A stretch of DNA of 64,000 nucleotides from Desmospora activa DSM 45169 (lineage in GTDB: Bacteria > Bacillota > Bacilli > Thermoactinomycetales > DSM-45169), in the NCBI RefSeq assembly GCF_003046315.1, contig NZ_PZZP01000001.1:620001-684000 (forward strand), written 5' to 3'. Shown piece by piece: positions 8,453-15,800 of the stretch. Below the pieces are notes generated by a model. It was given only the letters and a program-made list of their open reading frames with translations, was not told where the DNA came from and did no database searches. Each line of letters opens with the position of its first letter. Position 1 is the first letter of the stretch. A program made the position numbers and the translations under genes.

Positions 8453-9862
8453 ATGGCCGATGAGCGAAAAGCGTTGGAACGTGCGATTGTGGAGATAACA
8501 GAAGTGGCCTCAGGCTTCGGTCTCGACTTTTACCCGATGCGATATGAAATCTGCCCCGCCGATATCATTTACACTTTTGGTGCTTACGGCATGCCGACCC
8601 GCTTTTCTCATTGGAGTTTCGGCAAAACCTTCCATCGAATGAAAATGCAATACGATTTAAATTTGAGCCGAATTTATGAGCTGGTGATTAACTCCAATCC
8701 TTGCTATGCTTTTTTGCTTAAAGGAAACAGCTTAATCCAAAATAAGTTGATTGTTGCCCATGTATTGGCGCATTGCGATTTTTTTAAGAATAATGCTCGT
8801 TTCTCCAACACCTCTAAAGATATGGTGGAAAGTATGGCGGCAAGCGCGGAACGAATTCGTCAATATGAATTGGAGCACGGCAGAGAAAAAGTGGAAGAGT
8901 TTCTGGATCATGTATTAGCTGTGCAAGAGCATGTGGATCCCAGCTTGCTTCCCAAACCCCGGTTGACGGAAAAAGAGGAAAAACAGAAAAAACAACAACC
9001 CCGTCGCAAGGTAACACCATACGAGGATTTGTGGAAGTTGGATGGCTTAGAAGAGGGGGAACAAAAGACAGAGCGGAATAAACGCTTTCCTGAACATCCA
9101 GAGAAGGATCTGTTGTTGTTTATCCTGAATCACTGTCGGGAGTTGGAGAGCTGGCAACAAGATATTTTGACGGTTTTGCGGGAAGAGATGCTTTATTTCT
9201 GGCCGCAGATGGAGACCAAGATCATGAACGAAGGATGGGCCTCTTACTGGCATATTCGGATTATGCGGGAGCTTGATTTGACGGATGCGGAAACATTGGA
9301 ATTTGCCAAGTTGAACGCTTCTGTGATCCAACCTTCCACAACCTCAATCAATCCTTATTATTTAGGGCTGAAGATTTTTGAAGATATTGAACGTCGTTAT
9401 GATAACCCTACCGCAAAAGAGCGGGAGCTGGGATGGAAACCGGGCAAAGGGAGAGAAAAGATATATGAAGTGCGTGAGATGGAGATGGATACCTCGTTTA
9501 TTCGCAATTATCTCACTAAAAAATTGGTGGAAGACCTTGATCTGTATGTGTTTCAACGTGAAGGTCATGAGTGGACCATCTCCGACAAACGGTGGGAAGA
9601 AGTGCGCGAAAGCCTGATCGCCAGCCGCATCAACGGAGGACATCCGGTGATCATGGTGGAGGATGGAGATTATCGTCAAAATGGTGAGTTGTACCTAAAG
9701 CATCGTTTTGAGGGATTAGAGTTGGATATTAAATATATCGAGAAGACACTGCCCCATGTTAACGCCTTATGGGGACGTCCGGTCCATATTGAGACAGTTG
9801 TGGAGCAGCGTGAAGTTCTGTTTACCTACAACGGTAAAAAATGTACGCGTCATTTTCTGTAA
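8453..9862 (+). CDS. spoVR: SpoVR family protein
   Basis: A 469-aa member of the SpoVR family, which in B. subtilis affects spore cortex formation and elsewhere (YcgB) works with a PrkA/YeaG kinase and YeaH/YhbH protein. Family landmarks include [20 protein letters not shown] near the N-terminus, [29 protein letters not shown] and the [16 protein letters not shown] block, all near their expected positions. Length matches the family (about 470 aa). ATG 8453 has AAGGGGAG seven bases upstream; an in-frame GTG at 8435 is less likely. It has its own leader and is not next to prkA or yhbH. The molecular activity is unknown. Confidence 0.93.
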   Translation: MADERKALERAIVEITEVASGFGLDFYPMRYEICPADIIYTFGAYGMPTRFSHWSFGKTFHRMKMQYDLNLSRIYELVINSNPCYAFLLKGNSLIQNKLIVAHVLAHCDFFKNNARFSNTSKDMVESMAASAERIRQYELEHGREKVEEFLDHVLAVQEHVDPSLLPKPRLTEKEEKQKKQQPRRKVTPYEDLWKLDGLEEGEQKTERNKRFPEHPEKDLLLFILNHCRELESWQQDILTVLREEMLYFWPQMETKIMNEGWASYWHIRIMRELDLTDAETLEFAKLNASVIQPSTTSINPYYLGLKIFEDIERRYDNPTAKERELGWKPGKGREKIYEVREMEMDTSFIRNYLTKKLVEDLDLYVFQREGHEWTISDKRWEEVRESLIASRINGGHPVIMVEDGDYRQNGELYLKHRFEGLELDIKYIEKTLPHVNALWGRPVHIETVVEQREVLFTYNGKKCTRHFL

Positions 9863-9865
9863 CAA

Positions 9866-9893
9866 ACGGCCGAAAAAAGGCCTTTTTCTTTTG
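9866..9893 (+). terminator. Probable terminator after spoVR
   Basis: A GGCC/GGCC stem around a GAAAAAA loop is followed by TTTTTCTTTT, six bases after the spoVR stop. The stem is short, so efficiency is doubtful. Confidence 0.55.
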
Positions 9894-10077
9894 GCGCTAA
9901 GCGGTGATCAGGGACGGATTTAGCGTAATAGCAAGATTATGCTTACAACTTGGTTAGGGAGTGTAGAAAATTCGAGACAATGGTGAGCCGGAGGGTTAAA
10001 TAGTGGGGAATGGCTGACGAAGAAGAGGTTGCTACAGGAAAGTGATTAGGCACGTTATCTTAATATGAATACAAAGC

Positions 10078-10113
10078 AAAGCCGGGTTGAGATCATCCCT
10101 ACCCGGCTTTTTT
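10078..10113. terminator. Terminator hairpin at the end of the GAF/58-aa unit
   Basis: GCCGGGT (10081-10087) pairs with ACCCGGC (10101-10107), flanked by AAA on the left and seven T on the right. The T run overlaps the stop codon of the minus-strand 58-aa gene. On the plus strand it would block read-through into that unit. Confidence 0.7.
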
Positions 10114-10288
10114 ATAGTATCTTTTTTCCAAAATGTTTTTCATGTCTAGCTGATATAGCCCGGCGTTTTTCTTTAAAAAGGCCGTCCGTTGCTTTGTCTA
10201 AAAATTCTTGAGGTGATATTTTACCTTTCTCATAGCGCTCATACAGTTTTTCCTGTTGTCGAGGAGACTGCTTCTTCACTTGGCCCAT
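10112..10288 (-). CDS. Small basic protein, 58 aa, overlapping the GAF gene
   Basis: A complete 58-codon frame begins MGQVKKQSPRQQ and ends HFGKKIL. It is strongly charged, about a quarter Lys/Arg plus several Glu, and likely helical and soluble. AGGAGGG precedes the ATG at 10288, a better ribosome site than most in the window. It overlaps the last 50 bases of the upstream GAF-domain gene in another frame, which suggests translational coupling in a two-gene operon. I recognise no family. The KGKISPQEFLDKA segment looks like a short amphipathic helix-turn pattern. Confidence 0.65.
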   Translation of the reverse strand: MGQVKKQSPRQQEKLYERYEKGKISPQEFLDKATDGLFKEKRRAISARHEKHFGKKIL

Positions 10289-11090
10289 CTCTTTTTCCCT
10301 CCTGACTTTTCAAATGATAATATACCAAAGATGAAAGAGCATTGGCAAATGCTTTCATATAGGGGATATATTCGGATTCATCATATGAGTGCCTTTCGTT
10401 TCCGGTGATACTGATAACGCCTATTACTTCTTTTCCACAGCGGATGGGTGTGGTTAATAGAGAGTAAAAATGATTTTCAGACTCGGGATTGGATTCAAAG
10501 CGGGCGCCTCGCGCTGTAACATCGGGTTCATAGTTGTCTTCACCGGTTATGTAGGTAAATCCTGCTGAGTTTTTCTCGGTGATTTTTGGATTGTATTGAA
10601 GCAGATCGGTAGAATGACCAGCCCAACCGCAAGGATTTAGTTTGGTTTCTGCGCCATTTGGTATAAATATAACGACTCTAGGATCGGTCGACTTGGGATT
10701 GGTCATAAAGACTCGGATAAGCCAACAGATGTGGTTGATAGCATGTCCAAATTTATAAGATGAGTAGGATTCGTATAAAAGTTTTGCGGTGGTGCTGCCA
10801 ATCGTACTCATAATATCAAGGGCTTCAGCACTTCTTAAATTTTCCTTCTCGGATTGTGAGAAATCGTTGATTTGATTAATGGATTTAGAGGTTTTTCTAT
10901 AACCCCACCAACATAATCCTATCACGAACAGCGTTAAGATGCTCCCAATGATCAGGACAGAGGGGGTAAGATTTTCCCAAACTGGCTGGGTAAGTAACCA
11001 CCAGCCAAATCCCAAAATGGCCATGCACGCAAATACATAAGGGAACCAAGGGAATTTTTTGAAGAGCCGGTCTAATACTTCGGCATTCAT
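10239..11090 (-). CDS. Membrane protein with GAF domain
   Basis: A 283-aa protein with two predicted membrane segments near residues 15-33 and 45-62, a short helical linker (about 65-85) and a C-terminal GAF-type sensory domain. The GAF call rests on the overall pattern, particularly LLTTPIRCGKEVIGVISITG near residue 215 followed by the closing helix YIPYMKAFANALSSLV. No kinase, cyclase or output domain follows, so it is either a stand-alone sensor or one partner of another protein. The start at 11090 has AAGGGGG upstream. It overlaps the small 58-aa gene downstream. Confidence 0.7.
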   Translation of the reverse strand: MNAEVLDRLFKKFPWFPYVFACMAILGFGWWLLTQPVWENLTPSVLIIGSILTLFVIGLCWWGYRKTSKSINQINDFSQSEKENLRSAEALDIMSTIGSTTAKLLYESYSSYKFGHAINHICWLIRVFMTNPKSTDPRVVIFIPNGAETKLNPCGWAGHSTDLLQYNPKITEKNSAGFTYITGEDNYEPDVTARGARFESNPESENHFYSLLTTPIRCGKEVIGVISITGNERHSYDESEYIPYMKAFANALSSLVYYHLKSQEGKRDGPSEEAVSSTTGKTV

Positions 11091-11197
11091 AGTATCCCCC
11101 TTAAATGCGATTACCGCATTCTATCTCTTTTGCTAATAAATTCTCTGTTACATGTCGATCCTCCTCCATAGCCTCTCGATGGAAGATAAAAAAGATT

Positions 11198-11229
11198 AAA
11201 CCCCACTTAGTGAAATTTCACGGGGGCTT
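11198..11229 (-). terminator. Terminator after the DinB-family gene
   Basis: On the minus strand AAGCCCC pairs with GGGGTTT around an inner perfect palindrome GTGAAATTTCAC (11210-11221). A T-rich tail with six T follows. Confidence 0.7.
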
Positions 11230-11244
11230 GATCCTTCTATTCCT

Positions 11245-11772
11245 CTATTCTTTTTTCAATATCCCTAAATACTCAATCCATGGTCCAACGTCCGCTTGGT
11301 ATCTCTTGGCCATTACTCGTACGATTTGAGCAATATGCGTTAGGTCATGAACAACCCATGTCGAAAGCAATTCTCTTACTTTCACTATCCCAAATGCAGG
11401 ATGTGAACCCGTCAATTCAAGATGTGAGTCAGATTCAACAAGAGCTTTGAGTTTGATTATATTTTGTGTTCTCATCGTATTAAATTCAAGTAATTTTTGT
11501 TCAATCGATTTTTTAGGTTTCTCATTTAAGTGAGAATAACGATCAAATGGGGGAAAGGGTTTGCTTTCACCTTCATGAAGGATCATTTCTAATCGTGGTA
11601 TCCAGTTATTTTTCTCTCCCTCAATCAGGTGATCAATCACTTCAGAGACGTTCCAGGTTCCCTCGCCTTCGTTGCATTGCAACCATCCATCCGATAAACC
11701 CGTTAAAAAATACTCCAATGTTTGTGGTGTACGTTCCAGAACCTCAATCGCTTCTTCTATAGTAAAATTCAT
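11245..11772 (-). CDS. DinB family protein
   Basis: A 175-aa protein of the DinB/YfiT four-helix-bundle superfamily, whose members often bind a divalent metal and act as thiol-dependent transferases or have no known role. Histidines in the expected places are visible: VIDHLIEGE near residue 46 and [11 protein letters not shown] near residue 140. The [10 protein letters not shown] and [13 protein letters not shown] segments are typical of the family. The ribosome site before the ATG at 11772 is weak, which leaves the start uncertain. A hairpin resembling an IS200/IS605 end lies just upstream of the start. It is monocistronic. Confidence 0.82.
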   Translation of the reverse strand: MNFTIEEAIEVLERTPQTLEYFLTGLSDGWLQCNEGEGTWNVSEVIDHLIEGEKNNWIPRLEMILHEGESKPFPPFDRYSHLNEKPKKSIEQKLLEFNTMRTQNIIKLKALVESDSHLELTGSHPAFGIVKVRELLSTWVVHDLTHIAQIVRVMAKRYQADVGPWIEYLGILKKE

Positions 11773-12168
11773 CCAAATACTGACAGGAGATCCCCGGCTT
11801 TAGCCGTGGGGAGGAATGGGCGGCGTCGCCCGGCCCCTCTGGTGGGAGTGCTTAGGGCGGCTCTCTTTTCTCCTGTCGTCCCTCCTCTCAGTATGCATAG
11901 CCGTCTGTTCGTTGGAGCAAACGGCAGTATTTGTAGCTAATCCCCTGGATTGTTCCGCTTTCTATGTCTTTAAGCAATCATTTCATATCTCTTCTATTGA
12001 TTACAAGTTTTTTTCTTTTGTTTAATGTGGGTACAAACTACAAAGTTTAAATCTGTGAATTAGATAAGGGGTGGATCAAGATAGTCATAATTGGCCACCG
12101 GATATTTTTGTTGCTTTGCCTGGGCATTGATTTCGATTAAAATAGCATCAAGTAAAGGAGGGATTACG
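11773..12168. other. 396-bp intergenic region with an IS605-end-like hairpin
   Basis: Between the DinB gene and carbonic anhydrase I see no convincing gene. The left part (11790-11815) holds a CCCCGGC TTTA GCCGTGGGG hairpin of the kind found at ends of IS200/IS605-family elements, followed by a GC-rich stretch. The right part (about 11940-12160) is AT-rich and probably carries the carbonic anhydrase promoter, but no clear -35/-10 pair stands out. Confidence 0.5.
11790..11815 (+). mobile_element. Possible remnant end of an IS200/IS605-type element
   Basis: The stretch GATCCCCGGCTTTAGCCGTG followed by GGGAGG forms an imperfect hairpin with a TTTA loop. This shape is common just after tnpB in IS605-family elements and their derivatives. 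No tnpA or tnpB coding sequence is present, so at most this is an orphan end or small non-autonomous derivative. The motif is short and could be coincidental. Confidence 0.3.
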
Positions 12169-12759
12169 ATGCGGATACTGGATCAAATCTTAGCCCATAA
12201 CCGTTCCTTTGTTACCAATAAGGAGTATCTTCCATATCAAACCACTAAATTTCCAGATAAGAAGATGGTTGTCGTTACTTGTATGGATACTCGTTTGACG
12301 GAGTTGCTTCCACGGGCGATGAATCTAAAGAACGGGGACACCAAAATCATCAAAAATGCAGGTGCCATCGTAAGCCATCCCTTTGGCAGCGTGATGCGTA
12401 GTGTGTTGGTTGCTCTCTATGAGCTAAACGCCCGGGAGGTTTGTGTTGTTGGACATTATGGGTGTGGGATGGGAAGCATCCAGCCGGAGGAGACACTGGC
12501 CAAAATGCGGCAGTGTGGGATCTCAGATGATACGATTACGACATTGGAGCGGTCCGGCATCCATTTGAAAAAGTGGTTGCAAGGGTTTGCTTCAGTGGAG
12601 GAGAGTGTTGAGAACAGCGTGCGGATCATTCGTGAACATCCGTTGATGTTACCTGGAGTACCAGTTCATGGCTTAATTATCGATCCTGGTACAGGGGAAT
12701 TGACAACGGTGGTGGACGGGTATCAGGTGATCGAAAAAACGAGTGCTGGTATGAAATAA
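12169..12759 (+). CDS. Beta-type carbonic anhydrase
   Basis: A 196-aa zinc enzyme for interconversion of CO2 and bicarbonate in the cytosol. The beta-class signature is intact: CMDTRL near residue 38 supplies the first zinc Cys and the Asp-Arg dyad, and GHYGCGM near residue 98 supplies the zinc His and second Cys. KNAGAIV lies between them. Length fits the compact bacterial branch (YvdA/YtiB-like). ATG 12169 follows AAAGGAGGG at good distance; an upstream extension to 12091 lacks a ribosome site. Bicarbonate from it could feed the acetyl-CoA carboxylase encoded later in the window, though they are not linked. Confidence 0.92.
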   Translation: MRILDQILAHNRSFVTNKEYLPYQTTKFPDKKMVVVTCMDTRLTELLPRAMNLKNGDTKIIKNAGAIVSHPFGSVMRSVLVALYELNAREVCVVGHYGCGMGSIQPEETLAKMRQCGISDDTITTLERSGIHLKKWLQGFASVEESVENSVRIIREHPLMLPGVPVHGLIIDPGTGELTTVVDGYQVIEKTSAGMK

Positions 12760-12808
12760 TTTGATAAATCGATTTACGGCGAAAGGGTATAGACTTGTCC
12801 GTCAATAA

Positions 12809-12846
12809 AAAACCCTCGACATCTCACACGAATGTCGAGGGTTTAT
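12809..12846. terminator. Bidirectional terminator, end of the giant repeat gene
   Basis: AAACCCTCGACAT (12810-12822) pairs perfectly with ATGTCGAGGGTTT (12832-12844). Read on the minus strand it ends in a run of T just after the giant gene's stop, so it mainly serves that gene; it can also stop carbonic anhydrase transcripts. Confidence 0.9.
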
Positions 12847-12849
12847 GGT

Positions 12850-15800
12850 TTACGGTTGTTCCAGATTATCGTTCGGACCATCGATATAATGATCGTCGTT
12901 CTGCTCGGACTTTGCATCGGCAGTGTATTGGTTCTCGGTTTGAGCTGATTTCGCGTTGTCGGAATATGGGTCATTGCTTTGTGCGGCTTTCGCATCGTCG
13001 GAATATTGATCATCGTCCTGCTTGGATTTCGCGTCAACGGTGGATGGGTCGTCATCTTGCTCGGTTTTTGCATTATCGGCGGATGGATCGTCATCTTGCT
13101 CGGTTTTTGCATTATCGGCGGATGGATCGTCATCTTGCTCGGTTTTTGCGTCATCGGCAGATGGATCGTCATCTTGCTCGGTTTTTGCGTCATCGGCAGA
13201 TGGATCGTCATCTTGTTCGGATTCAGCGTCATCGGCAGATGGATCGTCATCTTGTTCGGCTTTTGCGTCATCGGCGGATGGATCGTCATCTTGTTCGGCT
13301 TTTACATCGTCGGTGAGTAAATCGTCGTCCTGCTCAGACTGGTCGTCAATCGTGTGTTGGTCGTTTTGCTCGGGCTCAACTTGATCGATAGACTCCTCTG
13401 TTTCAGGTTTGTATTCTGCTTCTTCTGCTGCATGATAGGGCTGGAAAGCTTCAGCGAAATTGAGTTGCTCTTCTTCCGTGATGGCCGGTTCATCGTTTTC
13501 CTCTAGCGAGGCGATCAGGGCGGGAGACTCTTCTGCATCTTTTATCTCTTGGATCGAAGGTATGGGATATGCTGCTGCGGCAAGGGTGTTTTCCTCTGCC
13601 TCTTCAACAGGAGTGGTCCCCTGGTAAAGCGGCTGCTCGGAACCGACTGCAATCCAGAATAGATTGCCTTGTAGGTTTTTGCTGCAAAGAGTACTCAGTG
13701 TTAAACGCAATGTGAAGGCATTCTCTTCCTGATTGACCAAATTGACTGCACACCCGGGCTGATCGGTTAGTGCGACCGCAGTATAGCCGGGAGAGATAAA
13801 TGGGGAATTTAAGGGGACCTTTAATTCCAATTGTTCTGCTCCGGGAGCGATGCTAAAGGAAAGCGAGCCGCTTTGTGGTAGGAATTTCTTCCAATCAAAC
13901 GCCAGTTTTTCCATTTCTACCGTTCCATCAGCCAAGTGTTCCGACGTGATGGAGTAAGGTTGAATATGTTCTGCTTCGATGGTGCCTTTATCCAGATGGC
14001 GCGATTGAATGGCGTCATCATTGATGTGATTGCTGTCGACACTACTTTCACTCAAGTGTCGGGATTGAATGGTATCGATATTGATGTGGTTGCTTTCGAT
14101 TATACTCTCATTTAGATGGCGTGATTGAATGGTGGCATCATTGATGTGATTACTTTCGACACTACTTTCACTCAAGTGTCGGGATTGAATGGTATCGATA
14201 CCGATGTGATTGCTTTCGATTATACTCTCATTTAAATGGCGTGATTGAATGGTGGCATCATTGATGTGATTACTTTCGACACTACTTTCACTCAAGTGTC
14301 GGGAGTGAATGGTATCGATACCGATGTGGCTGCTTTCGATTATACCTTCATTTAAATGGCGTGATTGAATGGTGGCATCGTGGATGTGGCCACTTTCGAC
14401 ACTGCTTTCGCTCAAGTGTCGGGATTGAATAGCATCGTCGCCGATGTGGTTGCTCTCGATAATGTCTTCACTCAAGTGGCGGGATTGAATGACATCTTCG
14501 CCGATGTGACTGCTATCCACAATGCCCTCGCTTAAGTGCCGGGATTGAATCGTGTCATCAGAGATATGGTTGCTTGCCACACTGCCCTCGCTCAAATGGC
14601 GTGATTGAACGGCGGTGTTGCCGATATGCGCCGCTTCCACTGCCCCTTCACCTAAATGGCGGGAGTGAACGGCCGTATTGTCGATATGGTCTTCTCCTAT
14701 CGCCCCTGCACTCAGATGATGAGAGCGAACGGCAGCATTGTCGATATGGTCCTCTCCTACCGCCCCTGTACTCAGATGATGAGAGTGCACAGCTGCGTTG
14801 TCAATATGGTTCTCTTTTATCATCCCGTCGCTTAAATGGCGTGATTGGATCGTGCTATTATCCAGGTGTTTTCCTTCCACGGCTCCTTTGCCTAAGTGTC
14901 GGGATTGAACGGCGGCCTTACCGATGTGTTTTCCTTCTACTGCACCTTTGTCCAGGTGGTGAGATTGAATGGCAGCGTTATCGATGTGCTTTCCTCCCAC
15001 CGTCCCTTCACTCAGATGGCGGGAGTGAACGGCGTCGTCGCTGATATGGCTGCCTTCGACAACCCCATCGCGCAAGTGGCGGGATTGAATAGCGTCATCA
15101 CTGATGTGGCTGCCTTCAACAACATCTTCTTCTAGATGGCGGGATTGAATGGAGTGATCGTCGATGTGTTGTTCTCTTACCACTCCTTCGCTCAGGTGAC
15201 GGGATTGAATGGAAGCGTCACTGAGATGATCCCCTTCAACAATGCTTTCATCTAAGTGTCGAGATTGAATGGAAGCATCCCCGATGTGGTCTCCGTCTAC
15301 CGATGCTTTGCTCAGATGGCGGGATTGAATCACATCATTGCCGATGTGATTGCTCTCTACTGCGCTTTTACTCAAGTGCTGGGAGTGAACGGCGTTATCG
15401 CCGATGTATTCTGCTCTTACAATCCCCCTACTCAGATGGCGGGATTGAATGACGGCATCGCCGATATGGCTGTCTTCTACAGCGCCTTCGCTTAAGTGGT
15501 GGGATTGAACGGCGGTGTCACCGATGTACTCCGCTCCCACAATGCCTTCGTTTAGATGGCGTGATTGAATGGCAGCATCACCGATGTGGCTGCCTTCGAC
15601 GGTGCCTTCGCTCAAATGGCGTGGTTTAATGGCTTCATCGCTGATATGGTTACCTTTTACAATGCCTTCACCCAGATGACGGGAATGAACGGCGGTGTCA
15701 TTCAGGTGGTTTCCTTTTACAACGTTATCGCTTAAGTGGCGGGATTTAATGGACATATCATTGATGTGATCCCCTTTTACTGCTCCGTCTGCGAGGTGTC

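Noticed and set aside
12795-13320. Plus-strand open frames of 113-173 codons opposite the acidic repeats
   Set aside because: They are antisense shadows of the 39-bp repeats: a period divisible by 3 keeps all frames open. No ribosome site, and composition merely mirrors the repeat.
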